From: Desulfobacterales bacterium | GTDB lineage: Bacteria > Desulfobacterota > Desulfobacteria > Desulfobacterales > JAFDCJ01 | Direction: 5' to 3' | Assembly: GCA_020345785.1 (NCBI GenBank) | Contig: CP070771.1 | Coordinates: 412,536 to 427,658 of the forward strand | Length of the DNA stretch: 15,123 bases | In this document: one piece after another, positions 6,269 to 14,274 of the stretch | Layout: every line of letters starts with the position of its first letter | Position numbering within the stretch: position 1 is the stretch's first letter | Notes under the pieces: generated by a model | What the model was told of the DNA's origin: nothing | The model's input: only the letters and a program-made list of their open reading frames with translations | Database searches by the model: none | Position numbers and translations under genes: made by a program

Positions 6269-6781
6269 TTGAGTAGGAACCACCTTCACAATAGCAGCCA
6301 CAAAACAGAGCGCCACGTTGTCTTGCTGCATCCAGAAATCCACTGGAATACCGGAAATATCGGCCGTACCTGCCTGGCAACAGATGCCTTCCTGCACCTT
6401 ATCAAACCCCTCGGCTTTTCACTTGATAGCCGCGAGCTGAAAAGGGCCGGTCTGGATTACTGGGAAAACGTCAAACTGTGGGTTTGGGATGATTTTGAAG
6501 TCTTCCTGGACGAAATGGCGCCTCAGAACGGTGAGGTGGCGGTGTTCTCAAAAAGAGGAGCCAAACCTTTCTGGTCGATGGTTTCTCCCCAGCGGCTGTT
6601 TCTTGTCTTCGGATCTGAAACCCGCGGTCTTCCCGAAGACATCCTGCAACAATATGCCGACGCGACCTATCACATACCCATCACATCTGAAATCCGTTCG
6701 CTGAATCTTTCCACAGCCGCCGGTATTGCCCTGTATGAGAGTCTGCGCTTAGCAGAGCCTTTTCATGCCTGGACCCGATAG
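6269..6781 (+). CDS. trmL: tRNA (cytidine/uridine-2'-O-)-methyltransferase TrmL
   Basis: A SPOUT-class methyltransferase of 170 residues (E. coli TrmL has 157). It shows the family motifs in order: HVVLLHPEIHWNTGNIGRTC (16-35), LDYWE (62-66), LVFGSETRGLP (112-122) and IRSLNLSTAAGIALYE (142-157). The last two form the trefoil knot that binds S-adenosylmethionine. TrmL methylates the ribose of wobble base 34 in tRNA-Leu isoacceptors. The start is uncertain: the only conventional start codon upstream of the first beta strand is the TTG at 6269, giving a 15-residue extension, and it has no clear ribosome site. The frame is closed by a stop at 6251. The gene is convergent with the aminotransferase gene, 62 bp away, and no terminator is visible between them. 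Confidence 0.92.
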   Translation: MSRNHLHNSSHKTERHVVLLHPEIHWNTGNIGRTCLATDAFLHLIKPLGFSLDSRELKRAGLDYWENVKLWVWDDFEVFLDEMAPQNGEVAVFSKRGAKPFWSMVSPQRLFLVFGSETRGLPEDILQQYADATYHIPITSEIRSLNLSTAAGIALYESLRLAEPFHAWTR

Positions 6782-6843
6782 AAGGCGGATGGCTTTCTTT
6801 GCGGTCTAAATCCGTATCTAATCTGATGCGAACTGGGCACAAA

Positions 6844-8076
6844 TCAGAACGCTGCGGCAGCGGCCCTTTCCTTTAGCTCGTCCATAACATTCCCATTGCC
6901 GTCTAATTCCGAGAGCACGGCATCCAGCCCGGCGGCCAGATCCGTCTTAAATCCCTGCAAGGCCAGGGCCCGGCTGATGGCGGGAATAAAAAAGAGAACG
7001 TTGTCGGCCGAAGACGAATATCCCATCAAGCCAACGCGCCATACTTTCCCTTTTAAGCGTCCGAATCCGCCCCCGATATCCAGTTTGAATTTTTCCAGCA
7101 GGTAACGCCTTAATTTAATATCGTCTACGCCTTCGGGTATCACAACCGTATTCAATGTCGGCAAGCGATACTGCGGACTCACCAGCATCTTGAGTCCCAG
7201 GGCTTCTACGCCTGCCACCAGGGCTTTATGATTCTTGAGGTGGCGTGCAATCCGGTTCGCTAAACCTTCTTCGTGGATCAATAGCAGCGCTTCCAATAAC
7301 GCGTAATTCAACGTGCTCGAACTCGTGTGATGGTAAACTCGTTCGGTGCCCCAGTATTTTTCAATCAGAGATATATCCAGATACCAGCTTCGCACGGGAT
7401 TTTTGCGCTTTTTTACGACTTCAAGGGCTCGTTCGCTGAAGGTGATAGGGGACAAGCCGGCCGGACACCCGATGCACTTTTGTGAGCAGCTGAAGCAACC
7501 GTCGATGCCCCATTCATCCACCTTGACTTCGATACCGCCCAGCGAGGAAACCGTGTCCAGCATAATCATGGTGCCGGTTTCTTCCGCCAGACGGGCGATA
7601 TCCTCGATGGGCTGCAGGACACCCGTGGATGTTTCGGCATGCACCAGGGCCACCAGCTTGTAATCTTTCTGTTTTAGCGCTAGCGCTACGCGTTCCGGCT
7701 CGATGGGTTTGCCCCATTCTTCTTCGATAACCGTGATCTCAGCCTCCTGGCGTTCCGCCATCTGCCGGATGCGATCGCCGAAAAATCCGTTCACACAGAC
7801 CAGGACCCGGTCTCCCGGCTCGATCAAATTTGCCACGCAGGCCTCCATGCCGGATGAACCGGTTCCAGGCATAGCATTGGTGAGCCTGTTTTGGGTACCG
7901 AAAACCGGCGGCAGCAATTCACCGATTCGGTCTAAAACTCTAAGATAAACCGGATCCAAATATCCAATGACCGGTGAGGACATGGCCTTGTAAACCCGGG
8001 GGTGGACATCCAGCGGTCCCGGTCCCATCAATCTGCGCAAAGGTGCTTCCTGTCGTTGTAAGTTCAATGCATCCAT
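6844..8076 (-). CDS. Class V PLP aminotransferase, alanine/serine-glyoxylate type
   Basis: A 410-residue fold-type I enzyme of the AGXT/SGAT family. Landmarks are MGPGPLDVHPRV (17-28, substrate loop), GTGSSGMEA (71-79, PLP phosphate), LDTVSSLGG with Asp174 contacting the pyridine nitrogen, and the Schiff-base Lys200 in SCSQKCIGCPAGLSPI. The C-terminal domain ends with VWRVGLMGYSSS (about 341-352). All catalytic residues are present. Likely reactions are alanine or serine with glyoxylate giving glycine and pyruvate or hydroxypyruvate; substrate choice cannot be read from sequence. The C-terminal tail (about 390-410, ending KERAAAAAF) is low-complexity. It is transcribed alone from a good promoter at 8139-8167, with ATG at 8076 and a GGGG-type ribosome site 11 nt upstream. 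Neighbours do not suggest a dedicated pathway. Confidence 0.9.
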   Translation of the reverse strand: MDALNLQRQEAPLRRLMGPGPLDVHPRVYKAMSSPVIGYLDPVYLRVLDRIGELLPPVFGTQNRLTNAMPGTGSSGMEACVANLIEPGDRVLVCVNGFFGDRIRQMAERQEAEITVIEEEWGKPIEPERVALALKQKDYKLVALVHAETSTGVLQPIEDIARLAEETGTMIMLDTVSSLGGIEVKVDEWGIDGCFSCSQKCIGCPAGLSPITFSERALEVVKKRKNPVRSWYLDISLIEKYWGTERVYHHTSSSTLNYALLEALLLIHEEGLANRIARHLKNHKALVAGVEALGLKMLVSPQYRLPTLNTVVIPEGVDDIKLRRYLLEKFKLDIGGGFGRLKGKVWRVGLMGYSSSADNVLFFIPAISRALALQGFKTDLAAGLDAVLSELDGNGNVMDELKERAAAAAF

Positions 8077-8113
8077 GTATTACGTTTCCCCTTTTCCAAA
8101 TATTTTTGCTCAA

Positions 8114-8167
8114 TTTGATTCAGCAATCAAAATGGGTATCTATATTTCAAACTAATAATTGTGTCAA
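8114..8167 (-). promoter_or_regulatory. Promoter of the aminotransferase gene, with leader stem-loop
   Basis: On the minus strand TTGACA (8167-8162), a 17-bp spacer and TATAGA (8144-8139, 4 of 6) give a strong sigma70-type promoter with transcription starting near 8132. A 7-bp stem with a 4-nt loop (AATCAAA/TTTGATT, 8131-8114) sits right at the predicted 5' end, where it may stabilise the message. The leader to the ATG is about 56 nt. Confidence 0.6.
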
Positions 8168-8209
8168 GCAATTGAGGAAAAAGGCGGGCAGGTAAATATG
8201 CAAATGTCC

Positions 8210-9244
8210 TTACGTTGCATGGGGTGAACGCTGGCGGATTTCGCAATCTCTTTTGACGTGATTTAAGAGCAGCACGGCGCTGTCTTTTATGGGCTGGTGC
8301 CAGAATTTTACGATGCGTTGTGCGATCCGGACCATGTTTTGCGCCGCCACACTGCTGTGATAATTGGGCAAGAAGCAGTGGCGTTTTCTAATTGACGCTA
8401 AAACGGAACTGTCTTTGAACACAAAGCCAAAATAATCGGCTTCGATGGAAAGAATCTCCCCCAAGGTCTTGCTGATTTTAATTGCCATTTTCGAGTCATC
8501 CGGGTTTTCTCCCATGTTGATGACAATACGGGGCCGACACTGCTGATAAATTTTGCTCACGGCCTCGCCTGCTGCGGGATCTTCAGCAATAATTTTTTGA
8601 TGCACATCTTTGATGGACGGGGCTTGCTCGCCCATCGGACGTTTGAACAAATCTTGCAGAATTTGCCGCACGGCAGGGTGGCGAACCAATTCTCTTTCGA
8701 TTGAACGCAACAGAAAATTCTTTAAAAATACAAGCATCCCCATGATTGCGGTGGGCTCGGGTGTCGTGACCAATAAACCATTTGAAGAGAGGCGAAAGAA
8801 ATCGAGCGTATTGTAGGAAGAGCCGGCACCAAGATCCAGCAGGATGTATTCGGCCGGCAGCTGGCGGATGTATGTCATGAGTCTGATTTTTTGCGCATAG
8901 GCCATGTTGGCCATAAACGGCGTTTTGCCGTCTCCCGGCAAGAAAAAGAGATTGGGAGTCCTGCAGGGGACCAGCAGCTCTACCAGTTCTGCACTGCGGG
9001 CTTTAAGAAAATCGCCGATACCGGGATGACGGTTGGAAAGACCTAAAAAGGAATGCAAATTCGCGCCGCCGAAATCCAAATCCGCCGCAATAACGCGATG
9101 ACCATCTTCGGCCAGGGCCATCGCCAGATTTGCTGCTAAAAAAGTCTTGCCGACACCGCCTTTGCCGGAGGCAACCGGAATGATGACGGCGCCCGAATTT
9201 TTCGCTTGATTATTTTCCTGCTTCAAAATCCCAAATGAATCCAT
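8210..9244 (-). CDS. MinD/ParA-superfamily ATPase (FleN/FlhG-like)
   Basis: A 344-residue P-loop ATPase. The deviant Walker A motif is VASGKGGVGKT (24-34), with signature Lys28 and Lys33. Switch I is AADLDFGGANLHSFLG (from about 52) and switch II is YILLDLGAGSS with Asp136. This set belongs to MinD/FleN/Mrp-type dimerising ATPases. The body is longer than MinD and has a helical insertion (about 195-240) plus a C-terminal extension ending KRDCEIRQRSPHAT. I see no clear amphipathic membrane-targeting helix of the MinD type, and no CxxC scaffold motif as in Mrp. No flagellar, chemotaxis or partition genes are nearby, so the cargo is unknown. The ATG at 9244 has no good ribosome site. An in-frame upstream extension exists for about 15 codons but lacks a standard start. 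The gene is divergent from clpB across 305 bp. Confidence 0.83.
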   Translation of the reverse strand: MDSFGILKQENNQAKNSGAVIIPVASGKGGVGKTFLAANLAMALAEDGHRVIAADLDFGGANLHSFLGLSNRHPGIGDFLKARSAELVELLVPCRTPNLFFLPGDGKTPFMANMAYAQKIRLMTYIRQLPAEYILLDLGAGSSYNTLDFFRLSSNGLLVTTPEPTAIMGMLVFLKNFLLRSIERELVRHPAVRQILQDLFKRPMGEQAPSIKDVHQKIIAEDPAAGEAVSKIYQQCRPRIVINMGENPDDSKMAIKISKTLGEILSIEADYFGFVFKDSSVLASIRKRHCFLPNYHSSVAAQNMVRIAQRIVKFWHQPIKDSAVLLLNHVKRDCEIRQRSPHAT

Positions 9245-9344
9245 GTCAACAGCTTGACACCGTTTTAATCGAATATCATTTCTCCGCTCTTAAAAATCGC
9301 GTATTTGGGTTTCCAAATAGTTTATTTAGCGGTCTATCTTTTAG

Positions 9345-9456
9345 CTTACAACTTACACCTTATACCTTAAACCTTTTATCCTTCTATTTCCAACAACCAG
9401 CATCCGGTAGCCAGCAGCCACGATACAGTATCCAGCAACCAGCAAACAGCAACCAG
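9345..9456. repeat. 112-bp tract of 16 degenerate heptamers before clpB
   Basis: The tract keeps a strict 7-bp register. It starts with CTTA-type units (CTTACAA, CTTACAC and so on from 9345). At 9394 it changes, still in phase, into nine units of the pattern YANCCAG (CAACCAG three times at 9394, 9436 and 9450; TATCCAG at 9429). The unit CAACCAG recurs inverted at 14091. The tract lies in the 305-bp gap between divergent genes (9245-9549) and ends 7 bp before a TTGACA. A separate 7-bp hairpin, TATTTGG/CCAAATA, lies at 9302-9319. Confidence 0.65.
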
Positions 9457-9462
9457 AACAGT

Positions 9463-9490
9463 TTGACAGAACAGAGAATGTGGTTATTTT
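9463..9490 (+). promoter_or_regulatory. Candidate clpB promoter
   Basis: TTGACA (9463-9468), a 16-bp spacer and TATTTT (9485-9490) resemble a sigma70-type promoter, about 60 bp before the clpB ATG. The -10 is poor (4 of 6). I found neither a CIRCE inverted repeat nor a sigma32-like CTTGAA/CCCCAT pair, so heat-shock control is not visible here. Confidence 0.35.
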
Positions 9491-9549
9491 TTTGCTGCAA
9501 TTTTTAGACCAATAAACCATAGGAAGCGTGTTTTTATTGAGGAGAAATT

Positions 9550-12138
9550 ATGCGCTTTGACAAATTTACCATTAAATCTCAGGAATTAATTCAGAATTCC
9601 CAGGCGCTCGCATCCCAGCGAGGCCACCAGCAAATTGAGCCCGAGCATCTGCTGGCTGCGATGCTGCATGAGCAGGATGGTATTGCCGGTGCCATGCTGC
9701 GCAAACTGGGTGTTGCTCCGGCTGACATAAACCGCCAAGTCACGACCGCATTGGAAAAATTACCACAAATCAGCGGCGGCGGAATCGGCGAGGCCTATCT
9801 GTCACCCAGGGCAAAAGCGGTTCTAGAAGCGGCATTTGCCGAAGCCACGAAAATGAAAGATGAATACGTCAGTATTGAACACATCTTTCTGGCAATTGCC
9901 GAAGAGAAAAAGAGCGAGGCTGCCGGAATTCTCTCACGGGCCGGTGTCACCCGGGATTCGATTCTGAAAGTACTGCTGGAAATTCGGGGCACCCAACGCA
10001 TTACCGACCCGAATCCCGAAGAAAAGTACCAGGCGCTGGAACGATTCAGCCGAGACCTCACCGATCTGGCGCGTCGCGGCAAGCTTGATCCGGTCATCGG
10101 AAGGGATGACGAAATCCGTCGCGTGGTGCAGGTCCTTTCCAGAAGAACCAAAAACAACCCGGTGCTAATTGGTGAGCCGGGCGTCGGAAAAACTGCCATT
10201 ATTGAAGGACTAGCGGGGCGTATTGTGGCCGGTGATGTTTCCGAGAGCCTGAAAAACAGACGTCTGGTGGCCCTTGATATGGGTGCACTGATCGCCGGGG
10301 CAAAATACAGAGGAGAATTTGAAGATCGCCTCAAGGCGGTTTTAAAGGAGGTGGAAAGTGCCGAGGGTGAGATCATTCTTTTTATTGATGAGCTTCATAC
10401 CGTGGTGGGGGCCGGTGCCGCCGAAGGCGCCGTGGATGCCTCCAACATGCTCAAACCGGCCCTTGCCAGGGGTACCCTGCGTTGTGTGGGGGCTACGACC
10501 ATAAACGAATATCGCAAGTATATCGAAAAAGATGCTGCGCTGGAAAGACGGTTTCAACCGGTCCTGGTCAAAGAACCCTCCGTGGAAGATACCATATCGA
10601 TTCTGCGAGGGTTAAAAGAAAAATATGAGGTGCACCATGGCGTTCGAATCAAGGATTCAGCCATTGTGGCCGCAGCCACCCTCTCAGAACGGTATATCGC
10701 GGATCGCTTTTTGCCGGATAAGGCCATTGATCTAATAGATGAGTGTGCTTCCAAACTGCGTATCGAAATCGACAGTATGCCTGCCGAAATAGATGAAATC
10801 CAACGAAAAATTACCCAGGTGGAAATTGAACGCCAGGCGCTGAAAAAAGAAACCGATGCGGCCTCCCGAGAACGGCTTAAGAAATTGGATATCGATCTGG
10901 CCAACATGAATGATGAGCTGAAGCAAATGAAGGGACACTGGCAAAATGAAAAGGACACCATTGAGACCATCCGCAAGATCAAAGAGGAACAAGAACAGCT
11001 GAACCAAGAGGCGCAGCTGGCGGAACGGGAAGGTAATCTGGCCAAAGTTGCCGAGATTCGCTACGGCAAGTCCACAGAACTTTCCAGGCGCCTGGAGGAT
11101 GCCAATCAAAAACTCGCCGAACTTCAGGCCGACCGCAAAATGCTCAAAGAAGAGGTCGATGATGAGGACGTCGCCGAGGTGATTTCGCGGTGGACGGGAA
11201 TCCCGGTCAGCAGAATGTTGGAAGGTGAAAGGGAAAAACTGGTGCGCATGGAAGAACGGCTCCACCGGCGGATGATTGGACAAGATGAAGCGGTGGAAGC
11301 CGTCTCCAATGCCGTGCGTCGTGCCCGCTCCGGACTGCAGGACCCCAACCGCCCGATCGGATCCTTCATCTTTATGGGTCCGACCGGAGTGGGTAAGACT
11401 GAACTGGCCAAGGCACTGGCTGCCTTTATCTTTGACAGTGAGCAGGCCATGGTCCGAATTGATATGTCGGAATTTATGGAAAAGCATTCCGTTGCCCGAC
11501 TCATCGGCGCCCCGCCGGGTTACGTCGGATACGAGGAAGGCGGCTACCTTACCGAGGCAGTGCGCCGGCGTCCTTATTCAGTGGTGCTCTTTGACGAAAT
11601 TGAAAAAGCCCATCCGGAAATTTTCAACGTTTTACTTCAAATTCTGGATGACGGGCGCATGACCGACGGTCAGGGCCGCACGGTGGATTTTAAAAACACC
11701 ATCGTTATCATGACCTCGAACGTGGGCAGCCAGTGGATTCAGGAACTGGCGGCCACCAACCGGCCCGAAATGGAACGGCGGGTCACAGAAGCGCTGCGGG
11801 CGCATTTTAAGCCCGAATTTTTAAATCGCATTGATGAAACGATTATTTTTCAGAACCTGTCGCAGGAACAAATCGTTGAAATTGTTGAAATTCAAGTTAA
11901 TAAACTGCGTGCCCGGTTAACCGCTCAAAATATCGAGCTTAATTTATCCAACGGCGCCTTGGCATTCATTGCTGAAAAGGGATATGACCCCGTATACGGC
12001 GCCCGGCCGTTAAAACGGGTGATACAGCATTACATCGAAAACCCTCTTTCCCTGGAAATTTTAAAGGGCAATATTGCAGCAGGTGACAAGGTAAATGCGG
12101 ATGTTGGCGACGCGCAGATAATATTTAAGACCATCTAA
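9550..12138 (+). CDS. clpB: ClpB disaggregase (Hsp100 AAA+ ATPase)
   Basis: An 862-residue, full-length ClpB. Order of parts: double Clp N-domain (1-145); AAA-1 with Walker A GEPGVGKT (208-215), pore-loop tyrosine in KYRG (Tyr253), Walker B LFIDE (Asp280/Glu281) and arginine fingers LERRF (333-334); middle coiled-coil domain (about 410-535), the part that separates ClpB from ClpA/ClpC; AAA-2 with GPTGVGKT (610-617), pore loop GYVGYE (657-662) and Walker [10 protein letters not shown] (Asp682/Glu683); then a C-terminal small domain ([10 protein letters not shown]). With DnaK/DnaJ/GrpE it threads aggregated proteins through its hexameric pore. No ClpP-binding tripeptide loop is expected or seen. 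GAGGAG lies 5-6 nt before the ATG. It is monocistronic, closed by the terminator at 12156. Confidence 0.98.
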   Translation: MRFDKFTIKSQELIQNSQALASQRGHQQIEPEHLLAAMLHEQDGIAGAMLRKLGVAPADINRQVTTALEKLPQISGGGIGEAYLSPRAKAVLEAAFAEATKMKDEYVSIEHIFLAIAEEKKSEAAGILSRAGVTRDSILKVLLEIRGTQRITDPNPEEKYQALERFSRDLTDLARRGKLDPVIGRDDEIRRVVQVLSRRTKNNPVLIGEPGVGKTAIIEGLAGRIVAGDVSESLKNRRLVALDMGALIAGAKYRGEFEDRLKAVLKEVESAEGEIILFIDELHTVVGAGAAEGAVDASNMLKPALARGTLRCVGATTINEYRKYIEKDAALERRFQPVLVKEPSVEDTISILRGLKEKYEVHHGVRIKDSAIVAAATLSERYIADRFLPDKAIDLIDECASKLRIEIDSMPAEIDEIQRKITQVEIERQALKKETDAASRERLKKLDIDLANMNDELKQMKGHWQNEKDTIETIRKIKEEQEQLNQEAQLAEREGNLAKVAEIRYGKSTELSRRLEDANQKLAELQADRKMLKEEVDDEDVAEVISRWTGIPVSRMLEGEREKLVRMEERLHRRMIGQDEAVEAVSNAVRRARSGLQDPNRPIGSFIFMGPTGVGKTELAKALAAFIFDSEQAMVRIDMSEFMEKHSVARLIGAPPGYVGYEEGGYLTEAVRRRPYSVVLFDEIEKAHPEIFNVLLQILDDGRMTDGQGRTVDFKNTIVIMTSNVGSQWIQELAATNRPEMERRVTEALRAHFKPEFLNRIDETIIFQNLSQEQIVEIVEIQVNKLRARLTAQNIELNLSNGALAFIAEKGYDPVYGARPLKRVIQHYIENPLSLEILKGNIAAGDKVNADVGDAQIIFKTI

Positions 12139-12155
12139 AAAAGTAATGACGCATA

Positions 12156-12191
12156 GAAGCCCGGCTTTTGGGAGGCCGGGCTTCCGTTTTT
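12156..12191 (+). terminator. Intrinsic terminator of clpB
   Basis: GAAGCCCGGC (12156-12165) and GCCGGGCTTC (12175-12184) form a perfect 10-bp GC-rich stem with a 9-nt loop. CG and five T follow to 12191. It begins 17 bp after the clpB stop. This is the only clear rho-independent terminator in the window. Confidence 0.93.
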
Positions 12192-12225
12192 GCATCAGGA
12201 TTTGTATTTCAGGCCTTCCAAATTT

Positions 12226-12254
12226 TTGGCACTTTTTATATTGTAATATATATG
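12226..12254 (+). promoter_or_regulatory. Candidate promoter for the DHH-MBL genes
   Basis: TTGGCA (12226-12231), a 17-bp spacer and TATATG (12249-12254) lie about 45 bp before the DHH start and just after the clpB terminator, where a new promoter is needed. The A/T-rich run offers other registers for the -10, so the exact site is unsure. Confidence 0.35.
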
Positions 12255-12298
12255 AACTCATCGTAATATCCCACGAATAAAATCGGGATCTTGCTTGT

Positions 12299-13288
12299 AT
12301 GACACTTTCAGCCTCTGAAAAACTGCGCCGTTTCTACGATCAATTTTTGGGCATGGACCATGTTCTCATCGTGATCAATGCAGATCCGGATTCCATCGCC
12401 AGCGCTATGGCGGTCAGCCGCTTGCTGTGGCGAAAAGTATCAAACATCACCATATCCCATGTTAATGCGATCAATCGCCCCGATAATCTGGCAATGCTGC
12501 GGCTTCTTAGCGTCAGCGTCGTTCCTCATACGGTTCTCAATACCGCTCAGTACAGCAAAGTTGTCATCGTTGATTCCCAGCCCAACCATAATGAATTCAT
12601 GGCACAACTCAACCCGGCTGTTATCATTGATCATCACCCCGAAACGAATGCCAAAGCAGCCTATTTGGATATCCGACCCAATTATGGTGCCACGGCCTCA
12701 ATCCTGACCGAATACCTGCAAGCGGCCATAATAAAGCCTTCGGTAAAGCTGGCCACCGGCCTGTTCTACGCCATTAAAACTGATACCAACACCTTCAAAG
12801 GCAAGACGCTGATCGAAGATGTTCGTGCTTTTCAGTATCTTTTCCGATACGTCAATATTCATCTGGCCCGTAAAATCGAACAAGCCGACCTGAGACTCGA
12901 ATTTCTAAAATATTTTAAAACCGCCCTGCAGACCATGCGCTTGCGAAAAGGCAGGGTCTTTGTTCATCTGGGACCGGTAATCAATCCGGATGTATGTGTA
13001 ATAATAGCTGATTTTTTTATGAGAATTGTTTCCGTCACCTGGAGCATTGTATCCGGAACATGTGATAAAAAACTCATCGTTATTTTTCGAAACGACGGTA
13101 TTCGAAAAAATGCCGGCAATGTGGCCAAAGAAAGTTTCGGTCAACTGGGCTCGGCGGGGGGGCACAAGAACATGGCGCGGGCTGAAATTGCATTGTCCGA
13201 CCTGACTCAGCAAGTTGACAGCAAGGATGAAAAGAAGCTTTTGAGATGGCTGATCAATCGGGTGGAAAAACGCGCCGGAAAGAAGTAA
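12299..13288 (+). CDS. DHH-family phosphoesterase (NrnA-like)
   Basis: A 329-residue protein with the DHH/DHHA1 motif order: motif I VINADPDSIASAMA (25-38), motif II VIVDSQ (Asp92), motif III IIDHHPET (Asp111-His112-His113), motif IV YAIKTDTNTF (Asp162), and the DHHA1 glycine motif SAGGHKNMA (285-293). This family includes nanoRNase/pAp phosphatases and cyclic-di-AMP-type phosphodiesterases that use two Mn ions. One point is unusual: the His that usually opens motif I (HxxxDxD) is Val25 here, while Asp29 and Asp31 remain. Either another residue completes the metal site or the activity is changed. The MBL gene follows 8 bp after the stop, so the two are one transcription unit. The ATG at 12299 has only a weak upstream GGGA. 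Confidence 0.85.
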   Translation: MTLSASEKLRRFYDQFLGMDHVLIVINADPDSIASAMAVSRLLWRKVSNITISHVNAINRPDNLAMLRLLSVSVVPHTVLNTAQYSKVVIVDSQPNHNEFMAQLNPAVIIDHHPETNAKAAYLDIRPNYGATASILTEYLQAAIIKPSVKLATGLFYAIKTDTNTFKGKTLIEDVRAFQYLFRYVNIHLARKIEQADLRLEFLKYFKTALQTMRLRKGRVFVHLGPVINPDVCVIIADFFMRIVSVTWSIVSGTCDKKLIVIFRNDGIRKNAGNVAKESFGQLGSAGGHKNMARAEIALSDLTQQVDSKDEKKLLRWLINRVEKRAGKK

Positions 13289-13296
13289 AGAAAAAA

Positions 13297-14088
13297 ATGT
13301 CATCAAATAAATCCGGCATAACCGTAACCATACTCGGCTCAGGAACCTGTGTGCCTTCGCTGCAGCGCAGTTCATGTTCAGTTTTAATGCAAATCAGCAA
13401 CACCCGGCTTCTCTTTGACTCGGGCCCGGGCACCATGCGAAGGCTGCTTGAGGCTGGTACAACTATTTTTGACCTTAATTATATCTTCTACAGTCATTTT
13501 CACCCGGACCACTCCGCGGAATTGGTTCCCTTGATTTTCGCCACCAAATATCCGGACGGCAATCGAAGGCAATCACCGCTGACGATCACAGCCGGGAGGG
13601 GATTTGCTGATTTCTTTGAAAGGCTCAAAGCCGCATATGGAAAATGGATCGAACTTGCGCCGAATTTGCTTCATTTTGTAGAGCTGGATAACAAATCAAA
13701 GGATTCAAGGAATTTCCACGATTTTGCCGTTGGATCGGCTCCAGTAGAGCACAATCCGGAAAGCATCGCCTACCGGATCACGAGTTCCGATGGGAGCTCG
13801 GTTGTTTACAGCGGTGATACGGACTACAGCGAAAATCTAATCGAATTGGCCGCGGGAGCGGATCTTATGATTTGCGAATCAGCCCAGCCGGACGACCTGC
13901 AGGTAAAAGGGCATCTGACACCATCGATGGCAGGTGAGATAGCAACCCGTGCCGGTGTGCGCAAACTTGTGCTTACGCACTTTTATCCAGATTGTGAGAA
14001 TGTCGACCTGGCCCAGGAATGCCGCAAAACCTATGACGGCCCGTTAATCCTGGCCGAGGATTTGATGCAGATAAAAGTGGGCACTTGA
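13297..14088 (+). CDS. Metallo-beta-lactamase-fold hydrolase, RNase Z-like
   Basis: A 263-residue protein. It opens with ITVTILGSGTCVPSLQRSS, typical of RNase Z/ElaC relatives. It has the metal motif SHFHPDH (His67, His69, Asp71, His72), His152 (APVEH), Asp174 (YSGDTDYS), HLTP (His206) and LTHFYPD (His228). This is a complete set for a two-zinc site. It lacks the long exosite arm that true RNase Z uses to hold tRNA, so it may act on tRNA 3' ends or on small phosphodiesters. I chose the ATG at 13297, at the known family start and 8 bp after the DHH stop. An ATG at 13246 in frame would add 17 basic, family-unlike residues and overlap the DHH gene. Pairing with a DHH phosphoesterase suggests nucleic-acid or nucleotide turnover. 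Confidence 0.86.
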   Translation: MSSNKSGITVTILGSGTCVPSLQRSSCSVLMQISNTRLLFDSGPGTMRRLLEAGTTIFDLNYIFYSHFHPDHSAELVPLIFATKYPDGNRRQSPLTITAGRGFADFFERLKAAYGKWIELAPNLLHFVELDNKSKDSRNFHDFAVGSAPVEHNPESIAYRITSSDGSSVVYSGDTDYSENLIELAAGADLMICESAQPDDLQVKGHLTPSMAGEIATRAGVRKLVLTHFYPDCENVDLAQECRKTYDGPLILAEDLMQIKVGT

Positions 14089-14090
14089 TA

Positions 14091-14251
14091 CTGGTTGCTG
14101 GAAATGAAAGGGTATCAGGCTGAAGGTGTAAGATATAGGGATAGCGGCATTCGGCGCACGGTATTCGGTACTGGGCGGTACCGCCTGGCAAAAGGATCAG
14201 ATGCCTGTGTCTGCCTTCAAGGATCCAGAATCCAGTATCCAGCATCCAGAG
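14091..14251. repeat. 161-bp heptamer-periodic tract before the siroheme gene
   Basis: The 186-bp gap after the MBL gene is almost filled by 7-bp-periodic sequence. The left part (14091 to about 14181) reads as 13 in-phase heptamers mostly starting and ending with G (CTGGTTG, GTATCAG, GTGTAAG, GTATTCG). The right end has four consecutive units ATCCAG plus a variable base (14223-14250). CTGGTTG is the reverse complement of the CAACCAG unit before clpB. GGCGGTACCGCC (14174-14185) is a perfect palindrome inside. The tract ends 23 bp before the ATG of the next gene, which has no visible ribosome site. Confidence 0.6.
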
Positions 14252-14274
14252 GCCAATAACTAATAATCAAAACA

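Noticed and set aside
9394..9456. CRISPR-like array
   Set aside because: Units are 7 bp with no spacers, far shorter than CRISPR repeats, and no cas gene is present.
9235..9507. 90-codon plus-strand frame before clpB
   Set aside because: It translates the heptamer tract (QQPASGSQQP type low complexity) and starts inside the divergent gene; no ribosome site.
9245..9549. CIRCE or sigma32-type heat-shock control before clpB
   Set aside because: I found neither the CIRCE inverted repeat nor a convincing sigma32 -35/-10 pair.
10732..11487. 251-codon minus-strand frame inside clpB
   Set aside because: Antisense shadow of a clear, full-length ClpB reading frame; no independent signals.
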